Shown here: positions 45,638 through 55,500 of the stretch, in pieces
Numbering within the stretch: position 1 is the first letter of the stretch
Layout: every line of letters begins with the position of its first letter
Assembly: GCA_965197415.1 (NCBI GenBank)
Contig: OZ240207.1
Span: 3,038,001 to 3,102,000 of the forward strand
Reading direction: 5' to 3'
Source: DAOUJI01 sp965197415
GTDB taxonomy: Bacteria; Chloroflexota; Dehalococcoidia; Lucifugimonadales; JAGWBF01
DNA length: 64,000 bases
Notes under the pieces: model-generated
Databases searched by the model: none
What the model was told of the DNA's origin: nothing
The model's input: the letters and a program-made list of their open reading frames with translations, nothing else
Program-made: the position numbers and the translations under genes

Positions 45638-46795
45638 ATGGACATACAGAGCATCGTGGACAAGGCTCACGACGTGGCGCGCGACTTCGCCGCGACCCGC
45701 GACGAACGCCAACGGCGGACCGAGGCCAACCCCGAAGACTTCCAGCGACTGCGAGAGATAGGCTACCACTTGATGGCGGCGCCGAAAGACCTCGGAGGCG
45801 CTTGGGAAAGCTATTCCCAGTCGGCCCGCCCGATATGCACGGTAATCAGGACCATCGCCAAGGGCGACCCGTCGGTGGCGTTGGCGAGTGCAATGCACCA
45901 CCTGGTGCTGGCCGCGTGGCGTCCCCAGAACGCTCCCGAACCCTTCACCGACGACTTCAGCCGGCAACGCAGGGAAGTCTTCGATACAGTCCACGAAGGC
46001 GCCTGGTGGGGCACCATCGTGTCCGAGCCGGGCAGCGGAGGCGACACGGCAAAGACCCGCGCGACGGCTTCTCCCACGGGAGAACCTCACCGTTACCGGT
46101 TGAACGGCGCCAAGCACTTCGGCAGCGGGTCCGGGGTCACGTCCTTTATGACCACCCGTGCCCGGCCCGCGGACGAGGATGGCATGGACAACTTCTTCCT
46201 GGAAGTCCGGGGAGTCCCCTGGGATGGTTCTACGGGAATGAAGCTGACGGCGCCCTGGGCCGGGCACGGAATGATGTCCACCAACAGCCACGCCTTCCAC
46301 TTCACCGACTTCCCGGCCACACGCTGCGCCTGGCCCGCCTACGACCGGGAGAAAGCCGCCCCGGACAACGGCGGACTGGGGGCGGGAGCGTTCCTGTCCT
46401 CGGTCGTCGGAGTTGTGGACGCCGCTATGGAGTACGCCCGGCAGCGGATGGAGGGCGCTCTTTCCAGCGATAGCGGGCTGAGAGCATTCCAGAAAGTGGA
46501 ATGGAGCTATGCCGAGCAGGACGCCTGGCTGATCAACCAGGCCTTCGAAGGCGCCATGCAAGCCGCCGAAAACGGCTCACAGACCCGTCACACCGCTCTG
46601 ATAGCCAAGGAGAGTATAGCCAGGTTGGCGGAGTCGGTGTTGGACCGGTTGTGCAAAATCAGCGGCGGGACAGCCTACACCTGGCATTCGCCGCTGGGAG
46701 CATGGCGGCAGGACGTTCACGCCCTGGGATATTTGAGGCCCCCTTGGGCTCTGGCGTTCGACCAGTTGTTCGAGCTAAGCTGGGAAAGCGCTTAG
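45638..46795 (+). CDS. Acyl-CoA dehydrogenase-family protein, hydroxylase-like
   Basis: A 385-residue flavoprotein of the same fold, three bases after its neighbour. It has YHLMAAPKDLGGAWESYSQ, WWGTIVSEPGSGGD, GAKHFGSGSGVTSFM, GHGMMSTNSHAFHFTDF and KISGGTAYTWHSPLGAWRQD. The C-terminus resembles two-component hydroxylases and DszC-like monooxygenases rather than true dehydrogenases; the YEGT glutamate is absent. The adjacent pair and the MFS carrier suggest an uptake and oxidation unit. Confidence 0.83.
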   Translation: MDIQSIVDKAHDVARDFAATRDERQRRTEANPEDFQRLREIGYHLMAAPKDLGGAWESYSQSARPICTVIRTIAKGDPSVALASAMHHLVLAAWRPQNAPEPFTDDFSRQRREVFDTVHEGAWWGTIVSEPGSGGDTAKTRATASPTGEPHRYRLNGAKHFGSGSGVTSFMTTRARPADEDGMDNFFLEVRGVPWDGSTGMKLTAPWAGHGMMSTNSHAFHFTDFPATRCAWPAYDREKAAPDNGGLGAGAFLSSVVGVVDAAMEYARQRMEGALSSDSGLRAFQKVEWSYAEQDAWLINQAFEGAMQAAENGSQTRHTALIAKESIARLAESVLDRLCKISGGTAYTWHSPLGAWRQDVHALGYLRPPWALAFDQLFELSWESA

Positions 46796-46820
46796 GTGAA
46801 ACGGGCGTGCCCCTGAATCA

Positions 46821-47708
46821 TCAATAAAAGCCTTCTCCGCCTGAACGCTGCTCCTTCAGGAATTCTTCCAGGTCTTTCACGACTTCGTCCGGCTGTAGCG
46901 TGTCTCCGTGAATGAGAGACCTGGCCTCGTCGTACTGCTGTTCCAGCTTTCCCACGTAGGAGCTTATCTGGCTGTCCTTGGAAACCGCCTTTTCCACCTC
47001 GTCGTCGAAGGTAGCGGCAGCCGAACCCAGTTCGTCCAGAGGTATCGAGACCCCCAGCAGCTTGGTCAATACGTCCACCAGGGCGTAGCCCACGCGGTAG
47101 TTGGGGGCCGCTTGAAGGTAGTGGGGAATGTGGCCCCAGAGACTGGCGAAGCCCATTCCCCTCTGGGAACAGCCCTCCATGAAGGCCGAAGTGATTCCGG
47201 TGGGGCCCTGGTAGCTGGATGTCCCGATGCGGTTCCCTTCCAGTGACTTCTTGAGGTCCGCACCGTTGGATGATCCGGTTAGCTGCACTGCCCTGGTGTG
47301 GGGAACGGCGTCCAGAAGGGAGCCGACGTGAATCACCGAATCGACCCCTGAGATTTCCGCTACGTCGAGAACGGACCGTGCAAAGGTCCGCCATTTCAGG
47401 TTGGGTTCCACACCCAGAAAGACCATGACGCCCTCGGAACCGTCAACCGAAGGCTGCATGAACAGCTCGTTGGCGGGCCACCGCACCACCCTCACACCCT
47501 GGCTGTTGATGCTGGTCTGCGGGCGTGTCTGGGTGAAGTCGTAGAAGTCCTCTGAATCGAGTTCGGCGAACTTCCGCGCCGGCAGCTTGCGAATGAGATA
47601 CCGCAGGGCGCTGCTGGCGCCCTCTCCCGCGTCGGGCCAGCCTTTGAAGCTGGTGATCAGATGGCGGGCTTTGCCGTCGGGCTGTTCATGAATGTTCACG
47701 TAGTCCAT
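46821..47708 (-). CDS. PAC2-family protein
   Basis: A 295-residue protein of the PAC2/proteasome-assembly-chaperone-like family: HLITSFKGWPDAGEGASSAL, VMVFLGVEPNLKWRTFA, VIHVGSLLDAVPHTR, GITSAFMEGCSQRGM and ASLWGHIPHYLQAAPNYRV. It ends in a charged coiled helix. ATG 47708 fits the family; an in-frame ATG at 47738 is preceded by AAGGTGTATA, which may instead be part of a TATAAT promoter box. The bacterial function is not established. Confidence 0.85.
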   Translation of the reverse strand: MDYVNIHEQPDGKARHLITSFKGWPDAGEGASSALRYLIRKLPARKFAELDSEDFYDFTQTRPQTSINSQGVRVVRWPANELFMQPSVDGSEGVMVFLGVEPNLKWRTFARSVLDVAEISGVDSVIHVGSLLDAVPHTRAVQLTGSSNGADLKKSLEGNRIGTSSYQGPTGITSAFMEGCSQRGMGFASLWGHIPHYLQAAPNYRVGYALVDVLTKLLGVSIPLDELGSAAATFDDEVEKAVSKDSQISSYVGKLEQQYDEARSLIHGDTLQPDEVVKDLEEFLKEQRSGGEGFY

Positions 47709-47938
47709 AGTGGATAAAGCGGGGCCTCTTCGTGCCATTATACACCTTGGCGATAGACCCCAACACCGCGGGGCTTGCAGCGATGCCAGTATGCGCCTTT
47801 CTCCCTTCACTTCCAGGTCCGCCAGCTGAAGTGTGTGCCCTGTGGAACAAATGTGGGATGATAACTGGTGTATGTTATGATGGATTTTGGGCGGGAGACT
47901 GAGTGGTTGATTAGTGGGGCCATGGGTTCAGTACGCAA

Positions 47939-48742
47939 ATGAGCATGGTGCAATCGTTCTCTGATACGCAGGTCGAGTCGCTCGCTAAGGTACTTGGTGA
48001 TTCTGGCACTGGCTCGGAAATCACACGTGTGCTAAACACTTGTGGGCTTAAAGACAACTCAGGTGATTCCACGAAATGGAAACGCCTTAATTGGGCGTTC
48101 CTGGAAAGTCAACGTCAGAATAGATGTGCAGATGGGGTGATAAACTTCATCCAGACCTTCTTAGGACCAGTCAGATTCCGTGACAAGAACGAGGAATTCG
48201 AGAGCCATCGTCGAGAGCTGAACATGGTATTGGCGTTCGCGGGACTTGAATATGGGTCCGATGGGAAGTTCTGTAAACGCCAAGCTGTACAGACTATCTC
48301 CGACGCCGAGCAGCGAGTAGGAACTCTCCGTGCAAAGCTCGTCAAACGTCGGGTCCACTCCCAGGCGCTGAAGTATTGTCGCGCTGAACTGATGCAAGAA
48401 AACTACTTTCATGCCGTATTCGAGGCAGCCAAAGGACTCGCCCAACGCATTCGCGAAATGTCAGGAGTTGCCGGGGATGGAGTGGACCTCGTGAACCGGG
48501 TCTTTTCTGAAGATAAGCCTGTGCTCGCCTTCAACTTCCTGGAAACCAAGACGGAAAAAAGTGAGTATCGAGGATTTGCTAATCTCCTAAGGGGTTGCTT
48601 CGAAGCGATCAGGAATCCACTCGCCCACGAACCGAAGATACTCTGGGAGGGCGAAGACGATGCAGCGGACTACTTGACATTGATCTCGCTCCTGCATTGG
48701 AAGCTGGATGACTGCTTCCCGACAAGAATGGGAGGTTACTAG
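47939..48742 (+). CDS. TIGR02391-family protein (defence-associated)
   Basis: A 267-residue protein with the TIGR02391 C-terminal signature: RAELMQENYFHAVFEAAKG, DGVDLVNRVFSEDKPVLAFN, then EYRGFANLLRGCFEAIRNPLAHE. The family is repeatedly found in phage-defence and mobile regions and is thought to be HEPN-like. The codon use here is AT-richer than the flanks, as in ptuA and ptuB after it. ATG 47939 starts it; the ribosome binding site is poor. The molecular role is unknown. Confidence 0.8.
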   Translation: MSMVQSFSDTQVESLAKVLGDSGTGSEITRVLNTCGLKDNSGDSTKWKRLNWAFLESQRQNRCADGVINFIQTFLGPVRFRDKNEEFESHRRELNMVLAFAGLEYGSDGKFCKRQAVQTISDAEQRVGTLRAKLVKRRVHSQALKYCRAELMQENYFHAVFEAAKGLAQRIREMSGVAGDGVDLVNRVFSEDKPVLAFNFLETKTEKSEYRGFANLLRGCFEAIRNPLAHEPKILWEGEDDAADYLTLISLLHWKLDDCFPTRMGGY

Positions 48743-48753
48743 TGACACATACC

Positions 48754-48831
48754 CCCTGTTCACTGTCACCCCAGGCTCAGTTCCCTGGTGGTGAGGTGTT
48801 TAGGCACCACTAACTTGACCGAGGAACAGGG
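48754..48831 (+). other. Structured element between TIGR02391 gene and ptuA
   Basis: Outer arms CCCTGTTC (48754-48761) and GAACAGGG (48824-48831) pair over 8 bp, and an inner stem GTGGTG (48788-48793) pairs with CACCAC (48805-48810). There is no T-run. It may be a leader, processing site or small RNA. Confidence 0.5.
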
Positions 48832-48851
48832 CAGCTAGAGGTTTTACTGCT

Positions 48852-50345
48852 GTGCCATTAAAGTTCATAGACCCTGGTTCCCAGCCGCCGCTGGGAGATT
48901 TTCTAATCTCCTGTGATGATCAGGTGAACCTGTTCATCGGTCCAAATGCGTCTGGTAAAAGCACCATCTTGCGAGAGATGAAACGTTTTTACTCTATGGG
49001 ACGGGACCGGGTGTTGTATTTCAACCAGGAAGGGGAATTATTGGAAGAAGTCAAACGCTGTTTCAATATCCAGAAACAAGCCAACGAATTGGAACGAATG
49101 CGGGAATCGCCACCGCTATTCACCGAATTGGTCCAACAGCAAGCCGACCACCTGGACCAACTAAACGAACTCGCGGTACGTTTCGCAAACCTCTATTTCT
49201 CCAAGTCCCGTGACTCCATCCTCGAACGTAGGCACATTTACTGTTCAACCCATGTGGACTGGGACGAAAAATTTATTGTTGTAGAAGATACATCTGGCTC
49301 CAACGCGACCACATGGGATACTGCTCCGTTGTTGTACATACCAGCCATCCGCATTAACGTGACGGATCACGGACCCATCGAAAAGGATGACGGTAGCGGA
49401 GATTATTCGCTAGATGGCCTATTAGAAGCTCATCACGGCAGCTTCTACAGCCAGGGCGTAGAACTAGCTATAGATTGGCTTCGGAAGAAAATGGTTGGAA
49501 ATCGGAGCCAACAGTATCAACTCAGAAGAGCTTTGGCGGTCGGTTATTCCTGTGCCAAGTCCATTTGCGCTGAAGTGATATATGATGATGCCCCGCACAC
49601 ATTCGTTGAAGTAAGAGACGTAGAAATAGACGACTCTGCCTTTCAGGATATCGCTGATATACATGGTTTCAGAGACATGGAACAGATCAATCACTACGCC
49701 ATGGGGATAGGAACCAATGACAATATTACGGGCGAACCGTTGTACGCAGGCGTATTAAGCTCAGGAACCCAAGGCACTCTTTTGTGGGTCTGGGCGTTGG
49801 CCCTCAAAATGGCCTACCACTATGACTGGCAAGAGGGTTGGGAGAAAAAACCGGCCATCCTCCTGATTGACGAGATAGAAAACCACTTGCATCCGACCTG
49901 GCAGCGTAGGGCTATACCAGCGTTGCTGAAGCACTTCACAGGGTTGCAGATTTTCGCCACTACCCATTCACCCTTTGTTGTGGCCGGCTTGAAAGCCGGT
50001 CAGGTGCATCTGCTGAATCGTGACCAAAACGGAGTGGTTACGGTGACTACTAACGAGCGGGACGTTATCGGCTGGACTGCGGATGAAATCCTTAGAACCA
50101 TGATGGGCGTGGAGGAGCCTACCGACCAACTTACGGTCGATCGTGCTAACCGACTGCGGCACCTTCGGGAAAAGGAAACATTGACGACTGAGGAAGAATC
50201 CGAAATGAATTGGCTGCGACGACAGGTAAATGAGGACTTGTTGGCCAAGGGCGGCCCGTTGGAGGTCCAGCGGGACCGTTATGCAGACTTGATGCAGAGC
50301 TTCCTTCTTTCCAGGCAATCCGAGTTGAGTCAAGACGGAGAATAA
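48852..50345 (+). CDS. ptuA: Septu-type ATPase PtuA
   Basis: A 497-residue ABC-like/AAA ATPase. Walker A is GPNASGKST (30-38), an LSSGTQG signature lies at 302-308, Walker B is ILLIDEIENHLHP (336-348) and the switch is ATTHS (369-373). The inserted middle is helical. Together with the HNH protein six bases downstream it forms the PtuA/PtuB pair of the Septu anti-phage system, which also occurs as a retron effector; no reverse transcriptase is present. GTG 48852 follows AGAGG. Confidence 0.85.
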   Translation: MPLKFIDPGSQPPLGDFLISCDDQVNLFIGPNASGKSTILREMKRFYSMGRDRVLYFNQEGELLEEVKRCFNIQKQANELERMRESPPLFTELVQQQADHLDQLNELAVRFANLYFSKSRDSILERRHIYCSTHVDWDEKFIVVEDTSGSNATTWDTAPLLYIPAIRINVTDHGPIEKDDGSGDYSLDGLLEAHHGSFYSQGVELAIDWLRKKMVGNRSQQYQLRRALAVGYSCAKSICAEVIYDDAPHTFVEVRDVEIDDSAFQDIADIHGFRDMEQINHYAMGIGTNDNITGEPLYAGVLSSGTQGTLLWVWALALKMAYHYDWQEGWEKKPAILLIDEIENHLHPTWQRRAIPALLKHFTGLQIFATTHSPFVVAGLKAGQVHLLNRDQNGVVTVTTNERDVIGWTADEILRTMMGVEEPTDQLTVDRANRLRHLREKETLTTEEESEMNWLRRQVNEDLLAKGGPLEVQRDRYADLMQSFLLSRQSELSQDGE

Positions 50346-50351
50346 CCGAGG

Positions 50352-51023
50352 TTGCGGTGGGTTGACCGGGGGCCTGAACCCGGCGGGGTTGCCGAATACG
50401 CGCGGCAGTTCACACAGGGCTGGATTGACTATTTTCAAAATAGGGTTGGTAGGCGGCCTGCTGACTCTTATTGGCGAGAATTCCGGCTAACGTTGGGCAG
50501 CCGAACCGACGGTATCTGCTGGTATTGTGAGCGGCGATGTGACACCTACGCCGAGCAGGGAGGGCGTGCCCCTACGGTTGACCACTTCCGACCTCTCAGC
50601 CGATTTTCACAGTTGGCCTATGAGTGGTCCAATTGGGTTTTCAGTTGCCAACGGTGCAACGGCGAGAACAAGCAGGATAGATGGCCGGATTCAGGGTATG
50701 TTGACCCCTCCGTTTCCGATATCGCGGAACGCCCGGAAAGGTATTTCGAGTATGACTTCGAAACAGGGGAACTGATCCCGAAAAAGGGCCTCACCGGTGT
50801 CAACCGCCAAAAAGCTTTGCATACGATAAATGATTTAGGGTTGAATAAGCTGGATGTACGGTACTTTCGTTTTGAGCAATCGCGGAGGGTCATCGCGGAC
50901 TTGCTGGCGTTTCCGGTTTCTTACCGGCAGGCCTTCATCGCGTCTTTCACAGAACGAGGTGTTGAGTACGCCGGAACGATAGGGATGGTCGTAGAGCAAC
51001 TGCGTCAGGACGGCCGAATCTAG
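50352..51023 (+). CDS. ptuB: Septu-type HNH endonuclease PtuB
   Basis: A 223-residue HNH nuclease. CWYC (56-59) and CQRC (99-102) bind structural zinc, VDHFRP (76-81) holds the catalytic Asp-His, and NGENK (103-107) the second Asn. It starts with RWVDRGPEP, the usual PtuB beginning. TTG 50352 is close behind the ptuA stop, so the two are coupled. It is the likely toxic effector that degrades nucleic acid on infection; ATPase and nuclease would form one complex. Confidence 0.85.
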   Translation: MRWVDRGPEPGGVAEYARQFTQGWIDYFQNRVGRRPADSYWREFRLTLGSRTDGICWYCERRCDTYAEQGGRAPTVDHFRPLSRFSQLAYEWSNWVFSCQRCNGENKQDRWPDSGYVDPSVSDIAERPERYFEYDFETGELIPKKGLTGVNRQKALHTINDLGLNKLDVRYFRFEQSRRVIADLLAFPVSYRQAFIASFTERGVEYAGTIGMVVEQLRQDGRI

Positions 51024-51224
51024 CCGGTTTGGGCTTGGAGGGCCTGTTATAGACCTGGTTGCTCTACCCCTCTTTCATGTCCACCTGAACTGTTTCGACA
51101 ATACTGATAGGGTGTTAATCTAAACGTGTGGCGTATGACCTTTGCATAATTTTTCGTCAGTGTCGATAATCATACCTGTGAGAGCTCCTCCGTTGGAGTG
51201 ACGGAGTTTCGGAGAGACAAACTG

Positions 51225-51737
51225 ATGGCGGGAAACAGGACATTGAATATAAGAACTGCCTCCGCCGACGAATATGACGCCGTCGGTAGGGTGATCCAGG
51301 CTGCCTACAGAGAATATAAACCCGATTACCCGGCGGAATGGTGGGAGCGGTACGAGCAGAGCCAGGCCGACGTGCAGAGCCGGGCCCATGAGTCCGAGCT
51401 GGTCGTGGCAGAGCTGGACGGTCGCATCATTGGCTCAATCACCCTCTACCTGGACGGCTACAGGGGCGGCGAAGGCTCTTGGCCCGAGGGCTGGGCGGGC
51501 ATCAGGTTGGTGTCAGTCCATCCCGACGCCCGAGGTCTGGGGATAGCCAAGGCGATGATGAACGAGTGTCTGGAAATGTGCCGCGCCAGGGGAATCCCCG
51601 TCGTCGGCCTCCACACGACGCAAGTCATGGCCACCGCCAGGGGCATGTACGAGCGTATGGGTTTTGAAAGGGTCCCTCAGTTCGACCACCATCCCAGGCC
51701 CGACTACGTAGTCTACGCCTACAAGTACGACTTGTAG
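51225..51737 (+). CDS. GNAT-family N-acetyltransferase
   Basis: A 170-residue GNAT fold. IRTASADEYDAVGRVIQAAY starts the domain, VVAELDGRIIGSITLYL holds strands 3-4, VHPDARGLGIAKAMM is the acetyl-CoA binding loop (a Q/RxxGxG/A variant), and ARGMYERMGFERV ends it. ATG 51225 is chosen over GTG 51198 because GGAGAG precedes it. The acceptor substrate is unknown. Confidence 0.86.
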   Translation: MAGNRTLNIRTASADEYDAVGRVIQAAYREYKPDYPAEWWERYEQSQADVQSRAHESELVVAELDGRIIGSITLYLDGYRGGEGSWPEGWAGIRLVSVHPDARGLGIAKAMMNECLEMCRARGIPVVGLHTTQVMATARGMYERMGFERVPQFDHHPRPDYVVYAYKYDL

Positions 51738-51784
51738 TTGCGTGTGCATGCTGGCCTTAACAGGCGTCGCCCATTGACCTGCAT

Positions 51785-51824
51785 TGACAGTTCAAGTGTT
51801 GTAGACTAGTCTTCTATCTAGTCA
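51785..51824 (+). promoter_or_regulatory. Promoter and operator of the Phd/PIN toxin-antitoxin operon
   Basis: TTGACA (51785-51790) and TAGTCT (51808-51813) are 17 bp apart. The -10 lies inside the palindrome AGACTAGTCT (51804-51813), and GACTAG (51805-51810) repeats inverted as CTAGTC (51819-51824). This is the expected place for antitoxin autorepression. Confidence 0.6.
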
Positions 51825-51847
51825 GGGTAGTTATCGCTGGAGGAAGC

Positions 51848-52108
51848 ATGAGTAGGACATGGCAGGTGCAAGACGCTAAGGCGAGGTTCAGCGAGTTCCT
51901 TGAAGCCAGCTTGTCGGATGGCCCCCAGATAGTGACCAAGCGCGGGGTCGAAACGGCCGTACTCCTTCCCATCGAACATTGGCGGAGACTGGAGGAGATG
52001 ACGAGGCCGAACCTAAAAGAACTGCTTCTTGCGCCGGAAGCGCGGACTGAAGAGCTTACTCCTCCGCGTCGGACACTTCACCTCCGGACCGCTCCAGAGT
52101 TCGAGTAG
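51848..52108 (+). CDS. Phd/YefM-family antitoxin
   Basis: An 86-residue antitoxin. The N-terminal Phd/YefM fold reads TWQVQDAKARFSEFLEAS and TKRGVETAVLLPIEHW, followed by a flexible Arg/Pro-rich C-terminus that would wrap the toxin. It neutralises the toxin and binds the operator before it. GGAGGAAGC precedes ATG 51848. The toxin starts 4 nt after its stop. Confidence 0.88.
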   Translation: MSRTWQVQDAKARFSEFLEASLSDGPQIVTKRGVETAVLLPIEHWRRLEEMTRPNLKELLLAPEARTEELTPPRRTLHLRTAPEFE

Positions 52109-52112
52109 GTCT

Positions 52113-52520
52113 ATGTACCTCCTCGACACCAATGTAGTTTCGGAAATGAGACGTCAACACCCACATCGGGCCGTCTTGGCATGGATGGCTGACGTGCCGG
52201 CGTATGAGCTCTTCATATCCGCAGTGACCGTGGGAGAGATACAGTCAGGAATCGAGAACACTCGCGGTCGGGACAGAACAAAGTCAGCAGAGTTGGAGGA
52301 ATGGCTCGATAAAGTTCTAACCTCGTACAGCGTCTTGTCGATGGACGCCCCTATTTTCCGAGAATGGGCGCGCCTCATGTACGGAAAGTCAAACGTCCTA
52401 GCAATGGACGCCATGATCGCGGCAACAGCCAAAGTGCACAGGTTGACTGTGGTTACCAGAAATCAGCGAGATTTCGCTGATTTTGGTGTGGAGTTGCAAA
52501 ATCCGTTCGAAAGCGATTAG
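52113..52520 (+). CDS. PIN-domain toxin (FitB/VapC-like)
   Basis: A 135-residue PIN-domain RNase. YLLDTNVVSEMRR has the first Asp, then AVTVGEIQSGIE with Glu, AMDAMIAATA with the third Asp and LTVVTRNQRDFADFG with the fourth. It cuts tRNA or mRNA when free of antitoxin. ATG 52113 is preferred over the earlier in-frame start, which overlaps the antitoxin. The pair is close to the Septu genes, supporting a defence cluster. Confidence 0.9.
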   Translation: MYLLDTNVVSEMRRQHPHRAVLAWMADVPAYELFISAVTVGEIQSGIENTRGRDRTKSAELEEWLDKVLTSYSVLSMDAPIFREWARLMYGKSNVLAMDAMIAATAKVHRLTVVTRNQRDFADFGVELQNPFESD

Positions 52521-52530
52521 CCATCGACTA

Positions 52531-55500
52531 ATGGACGACTTTCACCCCATCGTAAGAGACTGGTTCCTGGATAGGTTCCAGGCCCCCACCCAGGCCCAGG
52601 CCGAGGGGTGGGAAGCCATTGCCCAGGGCCGCCATACGCTCATAGCGGCCCCTACTGGCTCCGGCAAGACCCTGGCCGCCTTTCTCAACTGTGTCGACCA
52701 GCTGGTGCGGACTGGGGTAGAAGAGGGCCTGCCGGAAACCACACAAGTCGTGTACGTCTCACCCCTGAAGGCCCTCTCCAACGACATCCATAAGAACCTG
52801 TCCGTGCCGCTTCAGGAGATTTCCGAACTGGCCGAAACGCGGGGTATGACGCTGCCTGAGATTCGCGCCGAGGTTCGGACTGGAGACACTCCCGCGTCCC
52901 AGCGTCAGAAGATGGCCAAGAACCCGCCTCACATTCTCATAACCACGCCGGAATCCCTCTATATCCTGCTGACCTCGAAAAGCGGGCGCAGGGGACTCAA
53001 GGGAGTGAAAACCCTCATACTGGACGAGATACACGCAGTAGCCGACGACAAAAGAGGATCCCACCTGGCCTTGTCGGTGGAAAGGTTGTGCGCGCTGGCC
53101 GACGGCCCCATCACCAGAATCGGACTCTCCGCCACACAGAAGCCGATCGAAGACGTGGCCCGGCTTTTGGTGGGCGCATCCAATATGTCCGACGCGGGCG
53201 ACCCTGAGTGCACAATAGTCGACACCGGACACAGTCGACAGATGGACATCGATCTGGCCCTCCCCAAGGACATGGAGTTGGGCCCCATTGCCACCCACGA
53301 GCTTTGGGCTGAAACCCTGGACGACATAGCTGGCTTGGTCCGTGAGCATGGCACGACGCTAGTGTTCGTAAACACCCGGCGGTTGGTGGAGCGTGTGGCC
53401 CACCAACTGTCCCTGAGGCTGGGTGAGGATGCTGTGGCCGCCCACCACGGCAGCCTTTCCAGGAGCACCCGCCTGGACGCGGAAGAAAAGCTCAAGTCCG
53501 GGAGCATAAAGGTATGCGTGGCCACGGCTTCCCTGGAGCTTGGCATAGACGTGGGTGTAGTGGACCTGGTGTGCCAGATAGGCTCTCCACGGTCCATTGG
53601 GCTTCTTCTCCAAAGGGTCGGCAGGTCGGGCCATACGGTTGGCGGGACACCGAAAGGACGGCTGTTCCCCCTGACTAGGGACGAGCTTATCGAGTGCGCG
53701 GCGCTTATGAAGGCAATCTCGGACCGGAACCTGGACGCCCTTTCGATTCCCCCCTGGCCGCTGGATGTCCTGGCCCAGCAGATGGTCGCCGCCTGTTCCG
53801 TGGAGGAGTGGGAAGAACAAGGCTTGTACGAGATGTTCACGCGGGCCTACCCCTACAAAGACCTTCCCAGGGAGAGGTTCGACAGTCTGGTGGAGACGTT
53901 GTCCAGAGGATATTCGAACCGCCTGGGGAGGAGAGGGGCCTATCTCCATCGGGACGGCGTCAACGACAAGCTCAAGGGTAGGCGCGGAGCGGGGCTGGCA
54001 GCCATGACCAGCGGAGGAGCTATCCCGGACAACGCCGACTATGACGTGGTGCTGGACCCGGAAGGCGCTTTCGTGGGTACAGTCAACGAGGACTTTGCCA
54101 TCGAGAGCATGGCTGGCGACGTGTTTCTCCTGGGAAACACCCCCTGGAAAATCAGGAGAGTTGAGCAGGGCCGGGTGAGGGTGGAAGATGCACAAGGCCA
54201 GGCGCCCACCATTCCCTTCTGGCTTGGCGAGGCACCGGGCCGCACTTGGGAGCTTTCCGATGAGGTGTCTGCCATCCGCGACGGCATCGACCGGCGGCTC
54301 GACAATCCGAGTGAAGCTCGTGCATGGCTGATGAATGCCGCCGGAGTTTCCGAGGAAGCCGCCGGACAGATGGTAGCCTACATAGAAGAAGGGAAACGCG
54401 TCCTTGGCATGGTTCCCACCGGCAACCGAATCGTCGCCGAGCGGTTTTTCGACGAAAGCGGCGGGATGCAGCTGGTCATCCACTCCCCCATAGGCTCACG
54501 CATTAACCGGGCCTGGGGGATGGCCCTTAGGAAGAATATCTGCCGCACCTTCGACTTCGAGTTGCAGGCGTCGGCAACCGATGACGGCCTTAATTTCTCC
54601 CTTGACCCACAACTCTCATTTCCCGTATCGGACACCTTTTCCCTGCTCAAGTCCGCCGATGCCAGGGACGTCCTAGAACAGGCCATGCTGCAGGCGCCCC
54701 TATTTGCGACAAGGTGGCGTTGGAACGTCACCAGGGCGTTGGCGATTCTCAGGCACACCGGCGGTTCCAAGGTCCCGGCGCCCCTCCAAAGAATGCGCTC
54801 GGACGACCTGCTGGCGGCGGTGTTCCCTGCCCAGGTCGCCTGCCAGGACAACAACCAGATGGGCTATGTGGAGTTGCCCGACCACCCGTTGGTCTTCGAG
54901 ACCATGAGAGACTGTTTGACCGATGCCTCCGACGTGGAAGGCCTGGAACGGCTCCTCAAGTCGATAGAATCCGGGGACATTCAGGTCTACGCCAGAGACA
55001 CAGTGCAGCCGTCGGCCTTCTCCCACCAGATTCTCAACGCCATGCCCTACGCATTCCTCGACGACGCACCCCTGGAAGAAAGGCGGGCCCGGGCGGTAAC
55101 CCTGAGGCGCGCTTTGCCCGAGGACAGCCGTGATCTGGGAAGGCTGGACCCGGAAGCTATAGCCACTGAATCGGCCAATGCCTGGCCCCGCATCAGGGAC
55201 GCCGATGAGCTCCACGACGCGTTGCTGACGCTGGTGTGTCTGCCCCAAGAGGAAGGCGCACGGCGAACGGGTCTGAGCGTCGACGCTCTGTATGCCTATT
55301 TCAGCGAGCTGAGAGATGCGTCACGCGCATATTTGGTTGAGACGGACGACGGTCTGTCGGCCTTTGTCGCGGCTGAGTCTCTGGCGACGGTACGAGCGGC
55401 GTACCCTTCGGCCCGCATCCATCCCGCACCTCCGTCGGCGTCTTCCGGAACTGAGGTCACTGAAGACGAGGCGACTCTGTCTATGGTGCGGGGCTGGGCC

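Noticed and set aside
47939..51023. Retron
   Set aside because: ptuAB-like genes are present, but there is no reverse transcriptase and no msr/msd-like repeat pair.
52483..52530. Earlier GTG/ATG start for the Lhr-like helicase inside the toxin gene
   Set aside because: It would overlap the toxin by 38 bases and has no similarity to family starts; ATG 52531 is simpler.
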